Shown: piece by piece, positions 1 through 5,007 of the stretch
Position numbering within the stretch: the first letter of the stretch is position 1
How the letters are laid out: the number at the start of each line of letters is the position of its first letter
From: Spirochaetaceae bacterium
GTDB lineage: Bacteria; Spirochaetota; Spirochaetia; Treponematales; Treponemataceae
DNA length: 5,404 nucleotides
Direction: 5' to 3'
NCBI GenBank assembly: GCA_031272345.1
Contig: JAISTZ010000075.1
Span: forward strand, 1-5,404
The notes under the pieces: generated by a model
The model's input: only the letters and a program-made list of their open reading frames with translations
Told to the model about the DNA's origin: nothing
The model's database searches: none
Program-made: the position numbers and the translations under genes

Positions 1-60
1 AACAACACCATTCCGCATGTGAAACTCTTCTTTAAGAAAGCCGTCCGCCTGCGGGATTGA
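1..60 (+). CDS. C-terminal end of an unidentified upstream gene (partial)
   Basis: The first forward frame is open from the window edge to a TGA at 58-60 and encodes 19 residues ending KKAVRLRD. The other two forward frames both hit stops inside this stretch, which favours this frame as the real one, although one reverse frame is also open. The peptide is basic and too short to assign to a family. The following gap of about 195 bp with its own promoter suggests this gene belongs to a different transcription unit from putP. The function is not recognised. Confidence 0.45.
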   Translation, partial: NNTIPHVKLFFKKAVRLRD

Positions 61-75
61 GGCCCCACCCGGCCC

Positions 76-97
76 GGCGCACTTCCGTTAATGCGCC
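76..97 (+). other. Hairpin downstream of the first gene, terminator-like but without a U tract
   Basis: GGCGCA at 76-81 pairs perfectly with TGCGCC at 92-97. If C82 is bulged, T83-T84 can also pair with A90-A91, giving about 8 bp around a 5-base loop. It lies 16 bases after the stop codon of the partial gene. The bases that follow are not T-rich, so it is not a canonical intrinsic terminator; it could be a 3'-end stabilising or pausing structure. This is an inference from base pairing only. Confidence 0.3.
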
Positions 98-156
98 TAA
101 ACAGCATCCTCACTATGAATATATCCCGTTTCAAAGACCCTGTCAAGGGAATTTAG

Positions 157-208
157 AAAAAAAATACATTTTTTTCACCTTGAATTTTTCCGCGCCCCCT
201 GCTAGGCT
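157..208 (+). promoter_or_regulatory. Probable sigma-70 type promoter of putP with A/T-rich upstream element
   Basis: TTGAAT at 180-185 and TAGGCT at 203-208 are separated by 17 bp. The -10 box is preceded by TGC, giving the extended -10 form TGn. Upstream lie an A8 run at 157-164 and a T7 run at 169-175. From a start near 215 these fall at about -58 to -40, where UP elements bind the RNA polymerase alpha subunit. The -10 box itself matches the consensus poorly. The predicted start near 215 leaves a leader of about 40 bases before ATG 256. Confidence 0.45.
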
Positions 209-230
209 CCCGGCATATCACTTTGGAGAA

Positions 231-244
231 GCGCATCCGTGCGC
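231..244 (+). promoter_or_regulatory. Small leader hairpin just upstream of the putP ribosome binding site
   Basis: GCGCA at 231-235 and TGCGC at 240-244 are perfect complements around the loop TCCG. The hairpin ends one base before the AGGAGG of putP. It includes a possible GTG start (239-241) of a five-codon frame, GTG CGC GAG GAG GAA TAA, whose stop overlaps the putP start as TAATG. A GGAG at 225-228 lies 10 bases before that GTG. This could modulate putP translation, but such a short structure could also arise by chance. Confidence 0.25.
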
Positions 245-245
245 G

Positions 246-251
246 AGGAGG
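246..251 (+). promoter_or_regulatory. Ribosome binding site that fixes the putP start
   Basis: A full AGGAGG ends 4 bases before ATG 256. The alternative upstream start, TTG at 223, would lie only about 8 bases after the predicted transcription start and has no comparable site. GGAGGAA is repeated twice more inside the first codons of putP (262-268 and 271-277). Confidence 0.8.
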
Positions 252-255
252 AATA

Positions 256-1746
256 ATGACTGGAGGAACCGGAGGAATCATCCTGGCCTTTGTGCTCTAC
301 CTTGGGGCCATGATTTTTATCGGCTGGAGGTATCTCAAAAACAACGAGACCCCAACGGATTTCTTTTTGGGGGGACGAAAAGTCGGTCCCTGGATGACCG
401 CCCTGAGCGCGGAGGCCTCGGACATGTCCGGCTGGCTCCTCATGGGTCTGCCCGGGGTGGCCTACCTCACGGGCATGAAGGAGGCCTTCTGGACCGCCGT
501 GGGCCTCACCGCCGGCACCTACCTCAACTGGCTCATCGTGGCAAAGCGCCTGCGGAAATACACCATCCACAGCAACGACTCGATTACGATACCCGAATTT
601 TTCACCAACCGGTTTAAGGACTCCTCAAGGGCCATCGCCCTGGTTTCGGTGATTTTCATCCTTATCTTCTTCACGATTTACACCGCCAGCGGTTTCGTGG
701 CCTGCGCCAAGCTGTTCAACTCGGTCTTCGGACTCCCCTACACGGTCTCCCTCCTCCTGGGCATCGCGGTCATCCTGGCCTACACCCTCCTGGGGGGCTA
801 CCTGGCGGTCTGCGCCACGGACTTCGTCCAGGGGTCCCTCATGTTCGTCGCCCTGACCCTCACCGCTATCGTGATGATTTTCTCCCTGGGCGGGCCGGCT
901 GAGGCGGCGCAAAGGGTGTCCGCCTTCGGCAGCCAGTTCCTGAACCCCTTCGTCTCCGGCCCGGAGGACAACTTCGGCCCCATGGCGATCGTGTCCGCCC
1001 TTGCCTGGGGACTGGGCTACTTCGGAATGCCCCACATCCTGGTGCGCTTCATGGGCATCAGGAGCAACCGGGAAATCACCCTGTCCAGGAGAATCGCCAC
1101 CGTGTGGGTGGTGATCGCCTTCGTCGGGGCCCTCATGGTGGGGGCCTTCGCCAAGGCCTACCTCCTCCCGGAGACTCTCGCCTCCGGGGCAGAGGAAACG
1201 GTGTTCGTCCGGTCGATCTTAAAGATGTACCCCTCCTTCATCGCGGGACTCTTCCTCTGCGGGATCCTGGCCGCCGCCATGAGCACCGCGGACTCCCAGC
1301 TCCTCGTGGCGTCTTCCGCCTTTTCCAGGGACATCTTCAGCGGCTTCCTCAAAAAGGACGCCAGCGACAAAACCCTCCTCCTGGTGAGCCGCCTCACGGT
1401 CCTCGCCGTGGCGGCCATCGCCTTCGTGATCGCCCTCAACCCCGCAAGCTCGATCTTCGGCCTGGTGAGCTACGCCTGGGCCGGCTTCGGCGCGACCTTC
1501 GGGCCCCTGGTGCTCCTCTCCCTCTTCTGGAAGCGGACCACCCGGAACGGAGCCCTGGCGGGACTCATCGCCGGGGGCCTCACGGTGATTCTGTGGAAGC
1601 CCCTCAAGGGGGGCATCTTCGACCTCTACGAAATCGTGCCGGGCTTCGCGGTCTGCCTCGCGGTTGCGGTCGTGGTGAGTCTTGCCACCAGGAACGACCC
1701 GGCGGTGGAAGCCGAGTTCGATTCCTACGCGAAGCTGGAGGATTGA
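256..1746 (+). CDS. putP: Sodium/proline symporter PutP
   Basis: This inner-membrane transporter of the sodium:solute symporter family (LeuT fold) imports L-proline together with Na+. The 496-residue product matches Escherichia coli PutP (502 aa) along its whole length, with the hydrophobic segments expected for about 13 membrane helices. Recognisable blocks are SAEASDMSGW at 51-60, where Asp56 and Ser58 correspond to E. coli Asp55 and Ser57 of the Na+ site; WGLGYFGMPH at 251-260, the helix VI substrate region; MST at 342-344, corresponding to Ser340/Thr341 of the Na+ site; and SYAWAGFGATFGP near 405-417. E. coli Gln251 of the helix VI block is Met here. ATG 256 is chosen because AGGAGG precedes it and the E. 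coli protein begins at the same place; TTG 223 would add 11 unconserved residues. No putA-like gene for proline breakdown is visible, so proline may serve as nutrient or osmolyte. A small aspartic protease-like gene follows after 19 bases and is probably cotranscribed. Confidence 0.95.
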   Translation: MTGGTGGIILAFVLYLGAMIFIGWRYLKNNETPTDFFLGGRKVGPWMTALSAEASDMSGWLLMGLPGVAYLTGMKEAFWTAVGLTAGTYLNWLIVAKRLRKYTIHSNDSITIPEFFTNRFKDSSRAIALVSVIFILIFFTIYTASGFVACAKLFNSVFGLPYTVSLLLGIAVILAYTLLGGYLAVCATDFVQGSLMFVALTLTAIVMIFSLGGPAEAAQRVSAFGSQFLNPFVSGPEDNFGPMAIVSALAWGLGYFGMPHILVRFMGIRSNREITLSRRIATVWVVIAFVGALMVGAFAKAYLLPETLASGAEETVFVRSILKMYPSFIAGLFLCGILAAAMSTADSQLLVASSAFSRDIFSGFLKKDASDKTLLLVSRLTVLAVAAIAFVIALNPASSIFGLVSYAWAGFGATFGPLVLLSLFWKRTTRNGALAGLIAGGLTVILWKPLKGGIFDLYEIVPGFAVCLAVAVVVSLATRNDPAVEAEFDSYAKLED

Positions 1747-1765
1747 TACCGCACGGGAGAAACCT

Positions 1766-2179
1766 ATGGGCGAAGTCTATACAGAAATCACCATAAAAAA
1801 CGTAAAGGACGATATTCTTGCCCAGGCTGGGGTCATCGGCCCAGATGAAGTCAGAAGGGTTACTGTCAAGGCGATGGCTGATACCGGCGCGTGGACTCTT
1901 GTTTTAACAGAAAACACCTGCAAGAAGCTGGGGCTCAAACCGATCGGGGCAAGCGCCGTTACCGTTGCCGGGGGCGACGAAAAGGATTGCCTCGAAACAG
2001 AAGCTGTGGAAGTCATCTGGAAAGACCGCTCAACCGTGTGCCGCCCCCTGGTGCTGTCCGGTGAAGACGATGAAATACTTGGCGCTATCCCCATGGAAGG
2101 GATGGATTTAATCGTGTGTCCCAAGAGACGGGAAGTCATCGGCGCCCACGGCGACAAGCCTGTGTATTTTGTCAAATAG
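1766..2179 (+). CDS. Small retropepsin-like (clan AA) aspartic protease domain protein
   Basis: The 137-residue product has the hallmarks of a single-domain retropepsin fold. A catalytic motif ADTGAWTLVL (Asp39-Thr40-Gly41) follows a beta-strand-like segment, and a second conserved block, ILGAIPMEGMDLIV (104-117), matches the LLG-type flap/helix region of the family. Such proteins act as homodimers, each chain giving one Asp. There is no signal peptide or membrane segment, so it should be cytosolic. ATG 1766 is preceded by GGAG at 1756-1759 with 6-base spacing; an upstream frame extending into putP lacks homology-like content. The gene starts 19 bases after putP and has no promoter of its own that I can see. 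Its codons, especially at the 5' end, are visibly more A/T-rich than those of the neighbours, hinting at separate ancestry. I know similar proteins from treponemes, where they are usually called hypothetical or clan AA aspartic protease. Substrate and role are unknown, and proteolytic activity is not proven. Confidence 0.8.
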   Translation: MGEVYTEITIKNVKDDILAQAGVIGPDEVRRVTVKAMADTGAWTLVLTENTCKKLGLKPIGASAVTVAGGDEKDCLETEAVEVIWKDRSTVCRPLVLSGEDDEILGAIPMEGMDLIVCPKRREVIGAHGDKPVYFVK

Positions 2180-3128
2180 CCGCCAGGAATCGTTCAACCT
2201 CGTCCTTGGCGGGCATGGCGGGGATGCCCCCCCGTTTTTGGATGCACAGGGCCGCGATCACCGAGCCGAAGAACACCGCGCCGCGCAACTGCCCCTCCGT
2301 TAAATCCGCGGGGGGGCGGCCCGCCTCAAGGAGCTTGCACAGGAATCCCCCCCAGAATGCGTCCCCGGCGCCGGTGGTGTCGGTCACGGGCACGTCGATG
2401 GCGGGCATGGAAACCCCGTGTTTCCGGGTAAAGGCCCCGGCGCCGTCCCTGCCCAGGGTTACGGCAACGCAGGAAACGCCCCGCCGGAAGAGGCTTTGCA
2501 CCGCCCTGTCCCGGTCATCCTCTCCGGTAAGGAGGCCCAGTTCTTCCTCACTCACCTTTAGCACGTCGACCAGGTCCAGGACGCTCCCCATGACGGCGGC
2601 GGCGGTCCCCTCGTCCTTCCAGAGGGGGGGCCGGTAGTTCGGGTCGTAGGAGACGACCGCCCCGGCGGCCTTTGCCATGCGGAGGGCCGCAACCGTGGCG
2701 CTCCGGGCGGGCTCGTCCGTGAGGGAGAGGGAGCCGAAGTGGAAGATCCGGGTGGTTTCCAGGATGCTCCGGGACAGTTCCTCCGGCCTGAGCTGGGTGT
2801 CCGCCCCGGGCTTTCGGGCAAAGGAGAAACTCCGGTCACCCTCGTCGTTCAGGCTGACGAAGGCCAGGGTGGTGAAGCATGTTTCGTCCCTGATGAGGCC
2901 GGAGGTGTCGATGCCCCTGGCCGCCAGGGTGCGCTCCAGCAGGTCCCCGTGCATGTCTGCGCCCACCTTCCCGATGAAGGCCGTGCGCAGCCCCTGGGCG
3001 GACAGGACCGAGAGCACATTCGCCGGAGCCCCCCCGGGGTTTTGCTCAAAGAGATTCATGCCCTGGGCGCTCTTTCCCGCGGGGGTGAAGTCGATCAGCA
3101 GCTCCCCCAAAGCCGTAAGGTCATACAT
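2172..3128 (-). CDS. PfkB-family carbohydrate kinase, probable fructokinase
   Basis: This cytosolic, ATP-dependent ribokinase-fold sugar kinase most likely phosphorylates fructose to fructose 6-phosphate (a scrK-type role). In the 318-residue product the N-terminal strand YDLTALGELLIDF is typical of fructokinases. NPGGAPANV (30-38) carries the PfkB substrate-binding glycines, DPNYR lies at 162-166, and DTTGAGDAF (250-258) is PfkB signature 2 with the catalytic base Asp256 and the anion-hole GAG. The length is normal for the family. ATG 3128 fits the family N-terminus; the alternative TTG at 3164 would fall inside the predicted -35 box. No Shine-Dalgarno site precedes the ATG, and the predicted transcription start coincides with it, suggesting a leaderless message. 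The end overlaps the convergent aspartic protease gene by 8 bp. The gene contains five G/C homopolymers of 7. The exact sugar is inferred; other PfkB members act on ribose, 2-keto-3-deoxygluconate or nucleosides. Confidence 0.85.
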   Translation of the reverse strand: MYDLTALGELLIDFTPAGKSAQGMNLFEQNPGGAPANVLSVLSAQGLRTAFIGKVGADMHGDLLERTLAARGIDTSGLIRDETCFTTLAFVSLNDEGDRSFSFARKPGADTQLRPEELSRSILETTRIFHFGSLSLTDEPARSATVAALRMAKAAGAVVSYDPNYRPPLWKDEGTAAAVMGSVLDLVDVLKVSEEELGLLTGEDDRDRAVQSLFRRGVSCVAVTLGRDGAGAFTRKHGVSMPAIDVPVTDTTGAGDAFWGGFLCKLLEAGRPPADLTEGQLRGAVFFGSVIAALCIQKRGGIPAMPAKDEVERFLAAI

Positions 3129-3135
3129 ACAATGA

Positions 3136-3164
3136 AGGATACCACAAAAAGCGTCCGGGGGCAA
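3136..3164 (-). promoter_or_regulatory. Probable promoter of the PfkB kinase, giving a leaderless transcript
   Basis: Read on the minus strand, TTGCCC (3164-3159), 17 bases and TATCCT (3141-3136) form a sigma-70 type promoter, with TGG directly before the -10 box (extended -10). Only 7 bases, TCATTGT, separate the -10 box from ATG 3128, so transcription would begin at about 3129 or 3128. No purine-rich ribosome binding site lies between. It shares the 17-bp spacer and TGn extension with the putP and rpsP promoters proposed here. Confidence 0.5.
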
Positions 3165-3210
3165 GGGCGATTTTTTTTCCGCAAAACAGCTTGACTCTTT
3201 TTTTTCGCCC
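3165..3210. repeat. Inverted GGGCGA/TCGCCC arms with two T8 runs between divergent promoters
   Basis: GGGCGA at 3165-3170 is the inverse complement of TCGCCC at 3205-3210, with 34 bases between. The left arm abuts the kinase -35 box; the right arm lies in the rpsP promoter spacer just before its extended -10. T8 runs occur at 3171-3178 and 3198-3205. The layout could be a shared operator or curved DNA, but six-base GC-rich arms occur by chance often enough that this remains weak. Confidence 0.2.
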
Positions 3211-3219
3211 TGGTATAGT
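3191..3219 (+). promoter_or_regulatory. Strong promoter of the rpsP-rplS operon
   Basis: TTGACT (3191-3196), a 17-bp spacer and TATAGT (3214-3219) match the sigma-70 consensus at five of six positions in each box, and TGG before the -10 box adds the extended -10 element. The predicted start near 3226 leaves a leader of about 20 bases before GTG 3247. This is the only clear promoter for the five overlapping downstream genes and fits the high expression needed for ribosomal proteins. No ribosomal-protein leader structure fits in so short a 5' UTR. Confidence 0.8.
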
Positions 3220-3234
3220 CAAAATTCACAGTTT

Positions 3235-3239
3235 GGAGG
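3235..3239 (+). promoter_or_regulatory. Ribosome binding site of rpsP
   Basis: GGAGG lies 7 bases before the GTG start codon at 3247. It supports the GTG start, which is also the one that gives the invariant bS16 N-terminus MVRIRLKRFG. Confidence 0.85.
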
Positions 3240-3246
3240 AACAAGC

Positions 3247-3513
3247 GTGGTCAGAATCAGACTAAAGAGATTTGGCACAAAGAAACGCCCCTTTTACCGC
3301 ATCGTGGTGCAGGACATCCGCAAGCCCAGGGACGGCGCAACTCTAGAAGAAATCGGCATTTATCACCCCATAGAGGTGGAGGATAAGCAGATCGCCTTTA
3401 ACGAGGAACGCGCCCGGTACTGGCTCAGCGTGGGGGCCCAGCCCTCAGAGACGGTGCACAAGCTTTTCAACAAGAAGGGCGTCACCCTGGACCGGAAGGG
3501 ACAGGCGCAATGA
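3247..3513 (+). CDS. rpsP: Small ribosomal subunit protein bS16
   Basis: This is a structural protein of the 30S subunit that binds 16S rRNA early in assembly and stabilises the body of the subunit. The 88-residue product has the family hallmarks: MVRIRLKRFGTKKRPFYRIV at the N-terminus, RDG at 28-30, EIGIYHP at 35-41, and the block RARYWLSVGAQPSETV at 55-70. The length is usual for bS16 (about 80-90). Translation begins at GTG with a strong ribosome binding site. It is the first gene of the operon, and its TGA stop overlaps the next start as ATGA (4 bp), implying translational coupling with khpA. Confidence 0.98.
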   Translation: MVRIRLKRFGTKKRPFYRIVVQDIRKPRDGATLEEIGIYHPIEVEDKQIAFNEERARYWLSVGAQPSETVHKLFNKKGVTLDRKGQAQ

Positions 3514-3743
3514 GCAGGGACCTGGTAGAGTACATCGCAAAGTCCCTGGTAGATACCCCCGAAGCCGTGTCGGTGGCCGAGGCGGAGGGCGAGCGGTCAA
3601 CGGTGCTGGAGCTCCGGGTCGCGGAAGGCGACATCGGCAAGGTCATCGGCAAATACGGGCGCATCGCCAAGGCCATACGCACGGTGTTGAGCGCTTCCAA
3701 AAGCAGGTCGGGCGCGAGGTATTCCCTCGAAATCCTGGAATAA
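3510..3743 (+). CDS. khpA: KH-domain RNA-binding protein KhpA
   Basis: This is a 77-residue single KH-domain protein of the KhpA/YlqC family, a cytosolic RNA binder. In Gram-positive bacteria it forms a complex with KhpB (EloR/Jag) and influences cell division and elongation; its role in spirochaetes is not settled. The central GDIGKVIGKYGRIAKAIRTV (residues 40-59) contains the GxxG loop as GKYG, preceded by the VIG strand-helix junction; this loop contacts RNA. The N-terminus, LVEYIAKSLVDTPEAVSV, is also typical. ATG 3510 overlaps the rpsP stop by 4 bp, with GGAAGGG 9 bases upstream inside rpsP. Its TAA stop shares one base with the rimM start (TAATG). Position between rpsP and rimM is the standard location of this gene in Firmicutes and spirochaetes, which supports the call. 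Confidence 0.93.
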   Translation: MSRDLVEYIAKSLVDTPEAVSVAEAEGERSTVLELRVAEGDIGKVIGKYGRIAKAIRTVLSASKSRSGARYSLEILE

Positions 3744-4273
3744 TGGAGCGCCTTGTCGTGGGGATTGTCCGGTCGCCCCATGGGCTTTCGGGCACGTTCA
3801 AATTTGCCAGCGCCTCCGGGGAATACGGCCACTTCGCCGGGTTGACGGAGGTTGTGCTCAGGGGCAGGCAGGGCGAGCGGTCCTATCCGGTTGAACGGGT
3901 GGCCCCTTCGGCCTCCTTGCCCTTGATGAAGCTCCGGGGGGTCGATTCCCCCGAGCAGGCAAAACTTCTTTCGGGAAGCGAGATTCTCGTTCCCCGGGAG
4001 CAAGCTTGCCCTTTAAAAGAGGGCGAATACTACGTGGAGGACCTCAAAGGCTGCGTCCTGGTTCACCACGGGGGGGGCGGCGCCGTGGAAGCGGGGGTCA
4101 TCACCGCCGTGATTCAGGGGGGGGGCGGCAGTCTGCTGGAGGTTGCCGTCAACAGGGGCGCTTCCGGCAGGGCGGGGGAGGCCGTGTTCGTTCCCTTCAA
4201 CAGGGAATTCATCGGCGACGTAGACCTGGCCGCCCGGCGGGTAGAGCTTAAACACACCTGGATTCTTGAATGA
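3743..4273 (+). CDS. rimM: Ribosome maturation factor RimM
   Basis: RimM is an assembly factor that binds ribosomal protein uS19 and helps form the 30S head. The 176-residue product has the expected two domains. The N-terminal RimM beta-barrel (about 1-85) has VGIVRSPHGLSG (6-17), and the C-terminal PRC-barrel (about 92-176) opens with EGEYYVEDLKGC (93-104) and ends with VFVPFNREFIGDVD (148-161). Length is usual. Two Gly4 runs (110-113 and 126-129) in the PRC-barrel are encoded by unbroken G8 and G9 tracts. There is no strong Shine-Dalgarno site, only TGGA at 3736-3739; the TAATG junction with khpA suggests coupling by termination-reinitiation. The stop overlaps the trmD start as ATGA. Confidence 0.95.
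   Translation: MERLVVGIVRSPHGLSGTFKFASASGEYGHFAGLTEVVLRGRQGERSYPVERVAPSASLPLMKLRGVDSPEQAKLLSGSEILVPREQACPLKEGEYYVEDLKGCVLVHHGGGGAVEAGVITAVIQGGGGSLLEVAVNRGASGRAGEAVFVPFNREFIGDVDLAARRVELKHTWILE
4070..4077 (+). repeat. G8 homopolymer inside rimM
   Basis: Eight consecutive G bases encode part of the first Gly4 run of RimM (residues 110-113). The neighbouring glycine codons use GGC, so the run results from consecutive GGG codons flanked by matching bases rather than being required by the protein. Confidence 0.9.
4117..4125 (+). repeat. G9 homopolymer inside rimM
   Basis: Nine consecutive G bases span the Gln125 codon end and the Gly126-Gly128 codons. Loss of one G would put translation into a frame that stops at 4221-4223. 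Gain of one G would lead to a stop at 4249-4251. Either would destroy the PRC-barrel and end before the trmD start. Confidence 0.9.
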
Positions 4274-5007
4274 ACTTCCAGGTGCTCACCCTGTTTCCGG
4301 AGATACCCCGGGCTTATTTTGAAAGCTCGATTATGGCCAGGGCGGTTGAACGGGGCATCGTCTCCTTCAACCTGGTGAATATCCGGGATTTTGCGTTGGA
4401 TAAACACAAAACCTGCGACGACAGCCCCTACGGCGGGGGCGCGGGCATGTTGATGCTCCCGGAGCCCCTGGACAGGGCCCTGGCGGCCTGCGGGGCGGAA
4501 CACAAGCGGGTGATCTACGTCACCCCTTCGGGGACGCCCTTTTCCCAGGACCTGGCCCGGTCCCTGTGCGCGGAGGAGGAGCTCCTCTTCCTCTGCGGCA
4601 GGTACGAGGGCATCGACGAGCGGATCGTCAGCCTGTGGGTGGACGACGAGATCTCCATCGGCGACTACGTGGTGTCCTCCGGTGAGGTGGCGGCCCTCGT
4701 GGTGATCGACGCGGTGTACCGCCTCATCGACGGGGTGATTTCCGGGGAGTCCCTTGCGGAAGAAAGCTTCACCGGCGGTCTTCTGGAATACCCCCAGTAT
4801 ACCCGGCCCGAGGAATTCAGGGGGTTGCGGGCGCCGGAGGCGTTGCTTTCGGGGCACCACGAGAACATACGGAAGTGGCGGTTGCGGATGCGCCTGGCGC
4901 GGACCCTTGACCGCCGTCCGGATTTAATAGAAAAAGCGCGCCGAAACGGTCTTTTAACCGCCGAGGCGCAGAACATGATCGAGGAGTTGCGCAATGGATT
5001 TGATTAG
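4270..5007 (+). CDS. trmD: tRNA (guanine-N1)-methyltransferase TrmD
   Basis: TrmD methylates N1 of G37, next to the anticodon of tRNAs reading CCN, CUN and CGG codons, using S-adenosylmethionine, and prevents +1 frameshifting. The 245-residue product has the SPOUT trefoil-knot fold. DDSPYGGGAGM (50-60) matches the substrate-binding loop, LCGRYEGIDER (108-118) and ISIGDYVVSSGE (128-139) form the knot and cofactor site, Arg151 corresponds to E. coli Arg154, EYPQYTRP (173-180) follows, and LLSGHHENIRKWR (192-204) begins the tRNA-binding C-terminal domain. Two differences from E. coli appear in my alignment from memory: the general base Asp169 is Glu165 here, and the knot glycine of SGGE is Ser137. 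Both may be lineage traits. Length is usual. ATG 4270 overlaps the rimM stop by 4 bp and has no clear ribosome binding site, suggesting coupled translation. Its last 14 bases overlap rplS. Confidence 0.96.
   Translation: MNFQVLTLFPEIPRAYFESSIMARAVERGIVSFNLVNIRDFALDKHKTCDDSPYGGGAGMLMLPEPLDRALAACGAEHKRVIYVTPSGTPFSQDLARSLCAEEELLFLCGRYEGIDERIVSLWVDDEISIGDYVVSSGEVAALVVIDAVYRLIDGVISGESLAEESFTGGLLEYPQYTRPEEFRGLRAPEALLSGHHENIRKWRLRMRLARTLDRRPDLIEKARRNGLLTAEAQNMIEELRNGFD
4981..4986 (+). promoter_or_regulatory. Ribosome binding site of rplS inside trmD
   Basis: GAGGAG, within the last codons of trmD, lies 7 bases before ATG 4994. It is stronger than the sites before rimM and trmD, so rplS can recruit ribosomes independently. 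This fits the higher amount of L19 needed compared with the enzymes encoded upstream in the same message. Confidence 0.75.

Noticed and set aside
138..149. CCCT-GTCA-AGGG as a terminator for the first gene
   Set aside because: The stem is only 4 bp and is followed by A-rich rather than T-rich sequence, so it does not fit an intrinsic terminator.
223..255. An 11-residue N-terminal extension of PutP from TTG 223
   Set aside because: The TTG lies about 8 bases after the predicted transcription start, lacks a ribosome binding site, and the extension is absent from E. coli PutP. ATG 256 has AGGAGG directly upstream.
1682..1765. A 28-residue N-terminal extension of the aspartic protease-like protein starting inside putP
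   Set aside because: The extra residues overlap putP codons in another frame, and ATG 1766 has a properly spaced GGAG and fits the family N-terminus.
1104..1796. A 230-codon open frame on the + strand overlapping putP
   Set aside because: It is an out-of-frame shadow of putP, rich in Arg, Gly and Pro, with no recognisable motif; G+C-rich genes commonly give such frames.
2116..2637. A + strand open frame opposite the PfkB kinase, and the similar one at 2739-3194
   Set aside because: Both are antisense to a kinase with all its catalytic motifs intact and show only Arg/Ser/Pro-rich shadow sequence.
4114..4860. A 248-codon minus-strand open frame opposite rimM and trmD
   Set aside because: Its composition is low-complexity (His, Gly, Arg, Val) and mirrors well-supported sense genes; it has no family motif or ribosome binding site that I can see.
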